Part shown: piece after piece, positions 41,710 through 50,231 of the stretch
Layout of the letters: the number at the start of each line of letters is the position of its first letter
Numbering within the stretch: position 1 is the stretch's first letter
Origin: CAZJYC01 sp964550165
GTDB taxonomy: Bacteria > Acidobacteriota > Aminicenantia > Aminicenantales > Aminicenantaceae
Reading direction: 5' to 3'
Assembly (NCBI GenBank): GCA_964550165.1
Contig: CAZJYC010000004.1
Coordinates: 1 to 64,000, forward strand
Length of the DNA: 64,000 bases
Position numbers and translations under genes: made by a program
The notes under the pieces: model-generated
Told to the model about the DNA's origin: nothing
Database searches by the model: none
The model's input: only the letters and a program-made list of their open reading frames with translations

Positions 41710-42753
41710 ATGCGTGTCTCCAACCTGAGAGAGAAAGATAAGCAGATCCTCAATTTGATTGTTGAGACCTACCTAAGAAACAGAAAACCAATCAGTTCAG
41801 GATCCATTGCTCAAATAAGCCCTCTTTCTGTCTCGCCGGCTACTGTCAGAAATATCATGGCTAAACTGGAAAAGCGTGAGCTCCTCTATCAGCCGCACAC
41901 ATCTGCCGGCCGCATACCGACGGATAAAGGTTTGAGATTTTACGTCAACAGTCTCCTCTCCGAGACTCTTGTTCTCGAAAAACAGCTGGATCTTCCCGCA
42001 ACAGATTTTTCTTACAACAGGGGAGACTTCAACACACTCCTCAACGAGGTCTCAAACACTCTGGCAGAATACTCGGACAATTTAGGATTTGTCCTTTATC
42101 CGAGGATTTCCAGGATAAATTTCCGACACGTCCGTTTTATCAGGATTTCTGAAGACAAGGTTATGATTATCCTAGTGATAACATCTAACTTTGTTCTAAC
42201 AGAAATTTTCCGGACAGACACCTATTTCACGCAGGTTGAGCTCGACAAAGCCTCTCAGTATATCAACCAGAGTTTTTCTGGCAAAAATTTTATCTTTGTG
42301 CGGGATTATCTTTTGAATGAGCTGCCCAGATACAAAGCCAAATATGAAATAATGACTAACAGGTTGATAAGCCTTCTCAAATCTTATCTCACTCAAGAAG
42401 AACATGGAAGCCAGATATTTTTTCAGGGAGCACCGAAGCTTATAGAAAAACATGAGCTCTTCGAGATAGAAAGCCTAAAGTCACTCTTTCAAAATTTTGA
42501 GGAAAAGGCGAAGCTAGCCAAGCTCCTTTCTGACTTCATCAGTCTTGACAGAGTCAAAGTTTTGATCGGCTCTGAGTTGAACATCCCCGATATCCCGGAT
42601 ATCTCTCTCGTTCTTTCCCATTATGGAGACCGCAACCAGATTCTTGGCTCCTTAGGCATTATCGGGCCAAAAATAATCCCCTATCGAAAAATCATTCCCT
42701 TAGTGGATTGTGTTGCCAAAAGATTGACACAAACCATCAGCTTCAATCCATGA
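41710..42753 (+). CDS. hrcA: Heat-inducible transcription repressor HrcA
   Basis: A 347-residue HrcA. The winged-helix N-terminus (LREKDKQILNLIVETYL, SSGSIAQ, SPATVRNIMAKLEKREL, HTSAGRIPTDKGLRFYV) is characteristic, followed by the GAF-like inserted dimerisation domain and a C-terminal IIGPKIIPYRKIIPLVDCVA segment. HrcA represses groE and dnaK operons through CIRCE sites. It is first in hrcA-grpE-dnaK2-dnaJ2. No CIRCE was found upstream, so autoregulation is unclear. Start ATG lies within ten bases of the predicted transcript end. Confidence 0.95.
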   Translation: MRVSNLREKDKQILNLIVETYLRNRKPISSGSIAQISPLSVSPATVRNIMAKLEKRELLYQPHTSAGRIPTDKGLRFYVNSLLSETLVLEKQLDLPATDFSYNRGDFNTLLNEVSNTLAEYSDNLGFVLYPRISRINFRHVRFIRISEDKVMIILVITSNFVLTEIFRTDTYFTQVELDKASQYINQSFSGKNFIFVRDYLLNELPRYKAKYEIMTNRLISLLKSYLTQEEHGSQIFFQGAPKLIEKHELFEIESLKSLFQNFEEKAKLAKLLSDFISLDRVKVLIGSELNIPDIPDISLVLSHYGDRNQILGSLGIIGPKIIPYRKIIPLVDCVAKRLTQTISFNP

Positions 42754-42764
42754 GAGGAGGAAGA

Positions 42765-43406
42765 ATGAAAAAGAACTCTGAAACAAAGCCTCCTGAGGAA
42801 AAAAAAGAGGCAATAGAACAAGAAGCTGAAAGTCTAAACGACTCGGAGCCTGTGGGTCTAAGGGAAGTCGAAGAGCAAAAGGAGCAGAAAGAGCACAAGG
42901 AAACACATGATAAGGCCAAAATTTTAAAAGATAAACTGAAGAAAAGAGACTTAGAAATCAAAGCGCTCAAACTGGAGATTGAAAAGTTTAAAGATGACTA
43001 CTTGAGAGCCCTGGCAGAAATGGAAAATCTCAAGAAAAGATTAGAGCGGGAAAAGACAGACTATTATCAGTATGCCCTTTCCGATTTTTTAAGAGAGCTC
43101 TTTGTTGTTCTGGATAATTTTGAAAGGGCTCTGGAAACCAGAGATGAGGGCAACGGCAAGAGCTTCCGTGAAGGTGTCGATATGATCTATAAACAATTTT
43201 TAGACCTTTTGCTCAAACAAGGCATTACTCCCATAGAAATCAAGGATAAAAAATTTGACCCGAATCTCCATCAGGCCTTTATCACCGTTGAATCGGAAGA
43301 GGTTAAGGAGCCTGAGGTTATAGAGGAATTGCGAAAAGGGTACACCCTTTATAAAAGGCTTCTCCGTCCTGCTCTTGTCAAAGTGGCTGTACCCAAAAAA
43401 GAGTAA
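42765..43406 (+). CDS. grpE: Nucleotide exchange factor GrpE
   Basis: A 213-residue GrpE, ADP-ATP exchange factor for DnaK. I set the start at ATG 42765, where GAGGAGG precedes; a longer frame from 42708 overlaps hrcA. The first 70 residues are acidic and disordered; a long coiled coil (about 75-135, DYLRALAEMENLKKRLEREK) leads to the four-helix and beta-wing head (FREGVDMIYKQFLDLLLKQG, FDPNLHQAF). It is the only grpE in the window and probably serves both DnaK proteins. Confidence 0.95.
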   Translation: MKKNSETKPPEEKKEAIEQEAESLNDSEPVGLREVEEQKEQKEHKETHDKAKILKDKLKKRDLEIKALKLEIEKFKDDYLRALAEMENLKKRLEREKTDYYQYALSDFLRELFVVLDNFERALETRDEGNGKSFREGVDMIYKQFLDLLLKQGITPIEIKDKKFDPNLHQAFITVESEEVKEPEVIEELRKGYTLYKRLLRPALVKVAVPKKE

Positions 43407-43411
43407 AAAAC

Positions 43412-44995
43412 ATGGGCTATATAATTGGAGTTGACTTAGGGACAACGTTTTCCTGTATTGCCTATTTAGAAGGCGAAGAGCCAAAAGTTATTCCAAATCT
43501 GGATGGCATGCCGACCACGCCTTCCATTGTCAGTTTCACCAGCACAGGAGAAAAACTCATCGGAAACCTAGCCTTAAGGCAGGCCATCACCAATCCTGAA
43601 AACACGGTATCCGCCATCAAAAGACTCATAGGCAAAAAATTCGACTCAGAAGAGGTGAAGGAAACCATCAGGAGAATGCCCTACAAATTAGTCGAAGCAG
43701 AAAATGGCGATGTCATGGTGGAAATAAATTCCAAGAAGATCAGCCCTCAAGAAATTTCGGCCATGATCCTGGGCTACTTGAAGAAATGTGCGGAATCTTA
43801 TTTTGGGGAAGAAGTGAATGAAGCTATTATCACCGTGCCTGCGAATTTTAACGACCATCAGAGAAAAGCGACTCGCGATGCAGCTGAAATTGCTGGCTTA
43901 GCCCCTCTGCGTATTATCAATGAGCCCACGTCCGCCAGTTTGGCCTATGGATTTAACATGCGAAAGAATGCAACCATTGCTGTTTTTGATTTAGGGGGAG
44001 GGACGTTTGATATCACCTTGATGGAGGTTAATGAAGGCATCTTCCATGTTTTAGCCACAAACGGAAATTCTTATCTTGGCGGAGAGGATTTCGATAACCG
44101 CATTGTCCAGTGGCTGCTCGAAGATTTCCAAAAGGAAACCCATGTCGATTTATCCAAGAATAAGCTGGCCCTCCAGCGCATCAAAGAGGCTGCAGAAAAG
44201 ACAAAACGGGCGCTTTCTTTCACCTTAGAAAGCGAAATCAATCTTCCTTTCATCTATTCAGACGCAAGCGGTTCGAAGCACATCAAAAAAAATCTCGAGA
44301 GGGAGAAACTGGAGGAGATGACAAAAGATCTGATTGCCGCAACCTTCCCTTACATCGAGAAAGCGCTCCAAGACAGCCACCTAACGCCAAAAGATATCGA
44401 TGAAGTCATCATAGTCGGTGGGCAAACCAGAATGCCGTTGGTTAAGATAATGATTTCGGATTTTTTCGGCAAAGAACCCATCGGAAATATTAATCCCGAC
44501 GAAATTGTGGCCATGGGAGCGGCTATTCAATCAGGAATCATAAGAGGAAAAATCACAGAACCTATCCTCCTCCTTGATGTCACATCCCATTCCTTGGGAA
44601 TTGAGACAGAAAACGACACTTTCAACAGAATTATCGGGAGAAACACAACAATTCCAACCAGAAGGACTCGCTCCTTCACGACAGTCGAACACAACCAGCC
44701 CAGAGTGAGGATCCATGTCCTCCAAGGAGAGAATGACACGGCCTCTGAAAATATATCTTTAGCTTACTTTGATTTGGTAGGAATTGAGCGCGCGCCCGCC
44801 GGTGTCCCCAGGATTGATGTCACTTTCGAAATAGACGCTGACGGAATTGTTAAAGTTTTTGCCAAAGATGTCGATACAGGCATAGAACAGAAAGTTGAAG
44901 TCAAACCTTCATCAGGCCTGTCCAAAGAGCAGATACATAAAATCGCCGACAGAATCCAGACCGATGAGTCCAAAGCAGAGAAAGAGAATAAATGA
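43412..44995 (+). CDS. Lidless DnaK paralog (DnaK2)
   Basis: A second Hsp70, only 527 residues against 640 for the one at 7.7 kb. The ATPase domain (IGVDLGTTFSCIAYL, FDLGGGTFDITL, VGGQTRMPLVKI), linker (LLLDVTSHSLG) and beta-sandwich domain are intact, but the protein stops about 25 residues after the beta domain (GLSKEQIHKIADRIQ). The helical lid and acidic tail are absent. The stop overlaps the dnaJ2 start (ATGA). A lidless Hsp70 binds and releases clients quickly, so a special role is likely. The 3' end is clean, not frameshifted. Confidence 0.95.
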   Translation: MGYIIGVDLGTTFSCIAYLEGEEPKVIPNLDGMPTTPSIVSFTSTGEKLIGNLALRQAITNPENTVSAIKRLIGKKFDSEEVKETIRRMPYKLVEAENGDVMVEINSKKISPQEISAMILGYLKKCAESYFGEEVNEAIITVPANFNDHQRKATRDAAEIAGLAPLRIINEPTSASLAYGFNMRKNATIAVFDLGGGTFDITLMEVNEGIFHVLATNGNSYLGGEDFDNRIVQWLLEDFQKETHVDLSKNKLALQRIKEAAEKTKRALSFTLESEINLPFIYSDASGSKHIKKNLEREKLEEMTKDLIAATFPYIEKALQDSHLTPKDIDEVIIVGGQTRMPLVKIMISDFFGKEPIGNINPDEIVAMGAAIQSGIIRGKITEPILLLDVTSHSLGIETENDTFNRIIGRNTTIPTRRTRSFTTVEHNQPRVRIHVLQGENDTASENISLAYFDLVGIERAPAGVPRIDVTFEIDADGIVKVFAKDVDTGIEQKVEVKPSSGLSKEQIHKIADRIQTDESKAEKENK

Positions 44996-46125
44996 CAAAA
45001 AGAGACTACTACGAAATACTTGGCCTCAGCCAAAATGCGACTTCAGAAGAGATAAAAAAGGCTTACCGTCAGATGGCCCTCAAATATCATCCAGACAGGA
45101 ACCCTGACAATAAAGATGCCGAAGAGAAGTTTAAAGAAGCCGCAGAGGCATACAGTGTTCTCATCGATACACAAAAGAGGTCTGTCTATGATCGCTTCGG
45201 CCACGACGGATTGAGGGGTGAGGGATACAGCGGCTTTACAGGCTTCAACTCTTCCATCTTCGAGGATTTCGAGGATATTCTGGGGAATTTCTTCAATTTT
45301 GGCTTCGGAGATCTATTCGGAACTCGACAAAGAGCGCGAACGTACTATCCTAAGAAAGGGAGAGACTTGGCTTTAGAGCTTGATCTCACTTTGGACGAGG
45401 TTGCTTTCGGCGCAGAGAGAGAAATCAAGCTCAACCGACTCGACCTCTGTCCAGTCTGCAAGGGAACGAGGCTCCAACCCGGAACTCAAAAAACGGTCTG
45501 CCGGGCCTGCCAAGGAAAGGGACAGATTCGCTACCAGCAGGGATTTTTCACAATCTCACGCACCTGTTCGCATTGCGGGGGGATGGGCGAAACGATCACC
45601 ACACCTTGCCCAGAGTGCCGCGGCTCAGGAAAGATTCGGAAAAAGAAAACTTTGACGGTCAAAATCCCGGCCGGTGTTGACGATGGGACAAGACTCAGGA
45701 TTGCCGGAGAAGGAGAAGCGGGGGACGCAGGAGCGGCCAAAGGAGACCTCTATGTGGTTATCCGGTTGAGGGAGCATGAGTTTTTTAAAAGGGAAGGGAA
45801 CAATCTTTATTGTCAAGTCACAATATTCTTTACCCACGCAGCCTTGGGAACTTCAATCAGAATCCCTACCCTGGAAGGCGAGGAAGTTCTCAAAATTCCG
45901 GCAGGGACTCAGCCAGGAGAAGTCTTCCGTATAAAAGGCAGAGGTATAAGAAACCTCGAAGGCCACGGAAAAGGAGACTTATACGTTAAAATCAATATCA
46001 AAGTTCCTGAGAATTTATCCAGAGAACAAAAAGGCCTGCTTCAAAAATTCGCAGAATCTCGGGGGGAAAAGCTTGAAGAGCTGAATAAGAGCATTTTCAA
46101 TAAGGTCAAAAATATCATTCATTAG
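44992..46125 (+). CDS. DnaJ paralog (DnaJ2)
   Basis: A 377-residue Hsp40 with J domain (YHPDRNPDN with the HPD motif), Gly/Phe region, four zinc repeats (CPVCKGTR, CRACQGKG, CSHCGGMG, CPECRGSG) and C-terminal substrate domains. One zinc repeat end departs from CxxCxGxG (CKGTR). Its ATG overlaps the dnaK2 stop, and it is the natural partner of DnaK2. A standard DnaJ is encoded at 9.7 kb. Confidence 0.96.
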   Translation: MTKRDYYEILGLSQNATSEEIKKAYRQMALKYHPDRNPDNKDAEEKFKEAAEAYSVLIDTQKRSVYDRFGHDGLRGEGYSGFTGFNSSIFEDFEDILGNFFNFGFGDLFGTRQRARTYYPKKGRDLALELDLTLDEVAFGAEREIKLNRLDLCPVCKGTRLQPGTQKTVCRACQGKGQIRYQQGFFTISRTCSHCGGMGETITTPCPECRGSGKIRKKKTLTVKIPAGVDDGTRLRIAGEGEAGDAGAAKGDLYVVIRLREHEFFKREGNNLYCQVTIFFTHAALGTSIRIPTLEGEEVLKIPAGTQPGEVFRIKGRGIRNLEGHGKGDLYVKINIKVPENLSREQKGLLQKFAESRGEKLEELNKSIFNKVKNIIH

Positions 46126-46132
46126 AGCTAGG

Positions 46133-46885
46133 TTGACATCCAATCGCTTTTTCATCGACCAAAAAAACCTGAAATCCTCAACCGTCATTCTTTATGGGGA
46201 GGAGCATCACCATTTGAGCCGCGTGGCCAGAATCAAGCCCAAAGAGACAGTCTGGCTCTTTGATGGTGCTGGCACAAGTTATTTGGCTCGCGTGACAGAG
46301 ATCACACGAGACCATACACGGTTAGCCATCCTCGAAAAGCTGGAAAAAGAGGGCCCCAAGCTCAGCATAACTCTTGCCCAGGCCCTCATAAAATCCAAGA
46401 ACATGGACATCATCATTCAGAAAGCGACAGAGCTGGGCGTAACAAAGATTATCCCTGTCATTACAGCGCGGAGTGTGGTAAGAGTCGAGGGAAAGATCGA
46501 AGGGAAAATGGAAAGGTGGGGAAAGATTGCACAGGAAGCCGCCAAACAAAGCCGAAGTTCTTTTATTCCTTCCATACTCACTCCGATGCATCTCGAGACG
46601 CTGATAAGGGAAAGGAAAGAAGAGAAAAAATTTCTTCTGAGCGAAAAAAAAGGGAAATATCTCAGAGACTTTTTAATCCAGAATTCCGCATCAGGACTTC
46701 ATCGAACAAAGGCCCCATCATCGGTGCTTCTCCTCATCGGCCCGGAAGGAGGTTGGACAGCAGAAGAAGAGGAAAACGCTCTGAGTCACGGATATGAAGC
46801 TGTAAGCCTCGGCAAGGCCATTCTAAAAACGGAGACAGCGGCCATCTCCAGCCTGTCCTTAATCTCTCACTTCTGGAATTTATAA
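46133..46885 (+). CDS. rsmE: 16S rRNA m3U1498 methyltransferase RsmE
   Basis: A 250-residue SPOUT-class methyltransferase of 16S rRNA U1498. NRFFID opens the PUA-like N-terminus, GEEHHHLSRVARIK follows, and the knot domain shows KATELGVTKIIPVITARS, LLIGPEGGWTAEEEE and SLGKAILKTETAAI. The start is TTG at 46133, chosen because NRFFID is the family start; no other start fits. dnaJ followed by rsmE is an order also common in Firmicutes. It ends one base before the kinase ATG. Confidence 0.93.
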   Translation: MTSNRFFIDQKNLKSSTVILYGEEHHHLSRVARIKPKETVWLFDGAGTSYLARVTEITRDHTRLAILEKLEKEGPKLSITLAQALIKSKNMDIIIQKATELGVTKIIPVITARSVVRVEGKIEGKMERWGKIAQEAAKQSRSSFIPSILTPMHLETLIRERKEEKKFLLSEKKGKYLRDFLIQNSASGLHRTKAPSSVLLLIGPEGGWTAEEEENALSHGYEAVSLGKAILKTETAAISSLSLISHFWNL

Positions 46886-46886
46886 A

Positions 46887-47822
46887 ATGTTTCTTCAGGG
46901 TCAGAAAGTCGGAAAATACGAGATACTCCGCTCGCTGGGCAGCGGCGGTTTTGGTTCTGTGTTTCTGGCGCGCGACACATGGCTCGATATCAAAGTGGCG
47001 ATCAAGGTTCCCCATAAGCAATCTTTAGAGCTTTATAAACTTCTCAAAGAACCGAGACTTCAAGCTGCTTTAAATCATCCGAATATTGTCCGGATGATTG
47101 CCGCCGAGAAGGAAAACAAAGTCTTTTTTATGGTGATGGAGTTTGTGAAAGGGAAAACCCTTGAAAAAATCCTGGAGAAAGAAAAAGCTTTTGACTTTGA
47201 AAGCTCTATCGATTACATCACCCAGATTTCCTACGGTGTGGACCATGCCCATAACAACAAAATCATTCACAGGGACCTGAGACCGTCCAACATCATGATT
47301 TCAGAGGAGGGGACGGCAAAAATAACGGATTTTGGAACTTCAGCTTGGCTGAACAATCTCTCCTATGCCTCAACTCGAATTGGCTCTCCTCCTTACATGG
47401 CGCCAGAACAATTCTTAGGAAAGGCTGTTTTCTGCTCGGACATATACTCGATCGGTTGCATATTCTATGAAATGCTTATCGGCCAGCCTCCTCTCATCGA
47501 CCCCGATCCTTTCAAGATACTGGAAAAAGCCCAACAGCGAAAGATCCGTCCGCCTCGATTGCTCAACAGCAAGATTCCCAAAGTGATCGACGAAATTATC
47601 ATGAAATGCCTCGCTTATAAAGTTGAAGAAAGATACCAAAAGCCTTCTGAAATTATAAGGCAGCTTGCCACCTTCAAGGGAAAAAGTTCTAAGAAAACCG
47701 AAATCGAAGACATCATGGGAAGGATCAAGGCAAGAGAAAGAACTACGATGATCTGCTGGAATTGCCGGCGACCCCTTCCCTATAAAGCCAGAAATTGTCC
47801 ACACTGTGGAGAACCGGTCTGA
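46887..47822 (+). CDS. Serine/threonine protein kinase with C-terminal zinc ribbon
   Basis: A 311-residue soluble eukaryotic-type kinase. Gly loop LGSGGFGSVF, VAIKV lysine, HRDLRPSNI catalytic loop (Arg where most kinases of this type have Lys), DFGTS and YMAPEQF. After the kinase (about 8-265) is a linker and a C-terminal zinc ribbon, CWNCRRPLPY and CPHCGEPV. No transmembrane helix or sensor domain follows, so it is cytoplasmic. It is the last gene of the HrcA chaperone operon, giving a possible link of phosphorylation to proteostasis. The Lys-to-Arg change could lower activity. Confidence 0.9.
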   Translation: MFLQGQKVGKYEILRSLGSGGFGSVFLARDTWLDIKVAIKVPHKQSLELYKLLKEPRLQAALNHPNIVRMIAAEKENKVFFMVMEFVKGKTLEKILEKEKAFDFESSIDYITQISYGVDHAHNNKIIHRDLRPSNIMISEEGTAKITDFGTSAWLNNLSYASTRIGSPPYMAPEQFLGKAVFCSDIYSIGCIFYEMLIGQPPLIDPDPFKILEKAQQRKIRPPRLLNSKIPKVIDEIIMKCLAYKVEERYQKPSEIIRQLATFKGKSSKKTEIEDIMGRIKARERTTMICWNCRRPLPYKARNCPHCGEPV

Positions 47823-47841
47823 GAACAATTAAGCCATTTTA

Positions 47842-48024
47842 GACGGCGTGCCTTTGAGCCAATCTGCCTGAGCCTTCCACACGATTTTCTCACCGTTTAG
47901 CCTCCCCGGGGAATCTCTTCAAGAGCGAACGCCGAAGGCTAAATCCTCGATGGTTGCTATGGCTCTCCCCCAAAATCTTCGGATATTCATGAAGCAATCT
48001 TTTATCTCAGAATTGAAAATGGAA
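47842..48024 (+). repeat. Dispersed inverted-repeat element, copy E (5'-truncated, long form)
   Basis: Starts with a module (GAGCCAATCTGCCTGAGCC, then ACCGTTTAGCCTCC) found elsewhere only in copy F, then has the shared right half (TCAAGAGCGAACGCCGAAGG, CTCTCCCCCAAAATCT) and the right outer end. The left half is missing. It occupies most of the 304-base kinase-ilvE gap. No gene inside. Confidence 0.65.
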
Positions 48025-48041
48025 ACATAGGATTCAGAAGT

Positions 48042-48070
48042 TTGACTTGGCTAGACAATTAAGATAATAT
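48042..48070 (+). promoter_or_regulatory. ilvE promoter
   Basis: TTGACT (48042-48047), 17-base spacer, TAATAT (48065-48070). Leader of about 50 bases, with an AGGAG ribosome site at 48116-48120. The promoter begins 18 bases after repeat copy E. Confidence 0.7.
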
Positions 48071-48126
48071 GGAGTTCCTGTTTTATAATTTTTATTATCA
48101 TAACTACTATTTAACAGGAGTCATGA

Positions 48127-49059
48127 ATGAGCCCATTTAATGAAAAAAGCGGCATGGTCTGGATGAACGGAAAGCTCGTGCCTTGGAGTAAAGCTCATAT
48201 TCATATCGCTTCTCACGTTATCCACTACGCAAGCTCTCTTTTTGAAGGTTTCCGGGCTTATAAGACAGCGAAAGGCACAGTCATTTTCCGGATGGACGCT
48301 CATATCAAAAGACTTTACAACTCTTGCAAGATGTACCGCATGGACATTCCTTACTCACAGGAAGAATTCATGGATGCTGTCATCGAAACAATCAAAGTCA
48401 ACAACCTCGAAGCCTGCTACATCCGGCCCATCGTCTACCGGGGCTATGGGTCTTTAGGAGTCGATCCTTTTCCGAATCCAATTGACTGTGCTATACTTGT
48501 CTGGGAATGGGGAAAATACCTTGGAGAAGAAGCTTTGGAGAATGGCGTGGACGTTAAGGTTTCTACTTGGCAGAGGATGGCGCCCAATACCTTCCCGGCT
48601 TTGGCCAAGTCTGGAGCCAACTACATGAATTCTCAGCTGATAAAAACCGAAGCCATTCTAGAAGGCTATGTGGAAGGAATCGCCCTCAACGTCAGAGGTC
48701 ATATCTCTGAAGGGAGCGGAGAGAATATTTTTCTGGTGATGGAAGGAATCCTTCATACACCCCCTCTATCCTCATCCATTCTCCCTGGAATCACGCGGAA
48801 CACGGTGATTCGACTGGCCAAGGAAATGGGCTTGCCGCTGGTAGAAGAGACAATCCCCAGGGAGATGCTTTATATAGCGGATGAGGTCTTTTTCACCGGT
48901 TCGGCCGCAGAAATCACACCCATTCGCTCTATCGATAAAATAATCATCGGTGACGGCAGGCGCGGCCCGATCGCCAAGGCCCTTCAGGATGAATTTTTCG
49001 CCTACATCAACGGAGAAAAAGAGGACAGACACAATTGGCTGACATACATAAATCCATAA
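48127..49059 (+). CDS. ilvE: Branched-chain amino acid aminotransferase
   Basis: A 310-residue class IV PLP aminotransferase, interconverting Leu, Ile and Val with their keto acids. VWMNGKLVPW and SSLFEGFRAYKT open the fold, ACYIRPIVYRG lines the active site, the PLP lysine is in LAKSGANYMNSQL, and ISEGSGENIFLV binds the cofactor. Normal length. An ATG five bases upstream leads straight to a stop, so 48127 is the start. pilT follows by 17 bases. Confidence 0.95.
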   Translation: MSPFNEKSGMVWMNGKLVPWSKAHIHIASHVIHYASSLFEGFRAYKTAKGTVIFRMDAHIKRLYNSCKMYRMDIPYSQEEFMDAVIETIKVNNLEACYIRPIVYRGYGSLGVDPFPNPIDCAILVWEWGKYLGEEALENGVDVKVSTWQRMAPNTFPALAKSGANYMNSQLIKTEAILEGYVEGIALNVRGHISEGSGENIFLVMEGILHTPPLSSSILPGITRNTVIRLAKEMGLPLVEETIPREMLYIADEVFFTGSAAEITPIRSIDKIIIGDGRRGPIAKALQDEFFAYINGEKEDRHNWLTYINP

Positions 49060-49076
49060 TATAAGGGGTTGAAACA

Positions 49077-50231
49077 ATGAAAATAGACGAACTTTTAAAA
49101 ATCGCGATTGAAAGTGATGCTTCTGACCTCCATTTGAAATCGGGCAATCATCCTCTTATTCGCATCAACGGCATTCTCAGGCCGTTGACGTCCTTTCCAA
49201 GATTAACGGCTGCTATGACTCAGGCCCTTGCCGATCAGATCATGACCAGCTCCCAGAAGAGCATCTTGGAAGAGGATCTCGATATCGATTTGGCCTACAG
49301 TTTTCCAGGGTTTGGCAGATTCAGAGGAAATATTTTTCGCCAAAGGGGGTCCATTACGGTTGCTTTGAGAATCATTCCGCTCGAACCCAAATCCATCAAA
49401 GACCTGCTCTTGCCTGAATCTCTGGAAATGATCTCTCTCGAACAGAGAGGCTTGGTTATCGCTACAGGGACGACAGGAAGCGGCAAGACAACAACTCTGG
49501 CAGCCATGATTGACTATATCAACACCCACCGGACGGAAAATATCATCACCATCGAAGACCCGATCGAATATTTACACAGAGATAAAAAGAGCACGATTTC
49601 CCAGAGAGAGGTGGGAGTGGACGTTAAAAGTTTTTCTAGAGGACTCAGGGCGGCTCTGAGAGAGGATCCTGATGTTATTCTTGTTGGCGAGATGAGAGAC
49701 AAAGATACAATCGAAACAGCTCTCGTGGCGGCTGAAACCGGACACTTAGTGTTAAGCACTCTCCACACCCTGGACGCCCCAGAAACAATAAACCGAGTCG
49801 TTTCTGTCTTTCCTCCTCACAACCAGAAGCAGGTCAGATTTCAGCTGGCCAGCATCCTTAAGGCTGTCATCTCTATGAGACTTATTCCGCGAATGGGCGG
49901 AAAGGGAAGGGTGCCAGCCGTAGAGGTAATGATTAACACTCCCTATATTCAGGAATGCATCATGAACCGGGAAAAAACACATCTTGTCAAAGAAGCGATT
50001 GAAGCTGGCGTCTCTCAGTACGGCATGCAATCCTTTGACCAGGCGATCTATCAACTTTACAAAGATAAATATATATCTTTTGAACAAGGTCTGAGATACT
50101 CCTCCAGCCCCAATAATTTCAAATTGAGAGTCGCAGGTATTCAATCTTCTTCAGATATGGCTCTTGAAGAAATGGAAACGAAGATGAGCAAAGTTCATAT
50201 CGAAGAATCGGAAGAAGAAGAAAATCAATAA
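49077..50231 (+). CDS. pilT: Twitching motility ATPase PilT
   Basis: A 384-residue hexameric secretion ATPase that powers type IV pilus retraction. DLHLKSGNHPLIRINGILRPL is the N-terminal PAS-like domain start; Walker A is GTTGSGKTTTLAAM, the Asp box EDPIEYLH, Walker B ILVGEMRDKDT and His box STLHTLDAPETI. The acidic tail (EESEEEENQ) is unusual. It lies between ilvE and alaS without other pilus genes; alaS begins directly at its stop. Confidence 0.96.
   Translation: MKIDELLKIAIESDASDLHLKSGNHPLIRINGILRPLTSFPRLTAAMTQALADQIMTSSQKSILEEDLDIDLAYSFPGFGRFRGNIFRQRGSITVALRIIPLEPKSIKDLLLPESLEMISLEQRGLVIATGTTGSGKTTTLAAMIDYINTHRTENIITIEDPIEYLHRDKKSTISQREVGVDVKSFSRGLRAALREDPDVILVGEMRDKDTIETALVAAETGHLVLSTLHTLDAPETINRVVSVFPPHNQKQVRFQLASILKAVISMRLIPRMGGKGRVPAVEVMINTPYIQECIMNREKTHLVKEAIEAGVSQYGMQSFDQAIYQLYKDKYISFEQGLRYSSSPNNFKLRVAGIQSSSDMALEEMETKMSKVHIEESEEEENQ

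Noticed and set aside
41600..41710. CIRCE operator at hrcA
   Set aside because: No TTAGCACTC/GAGTGCTAA arms or close variants were seen in the promoter region.
43384..43411. Possibility that DnaK2 is a frameshifted ordinary DnaK
   Set aside because: Its stop overlaps the dnaJ2 start in a normal ATGA coupling, and no lid-like coding sequence follows in other frames.
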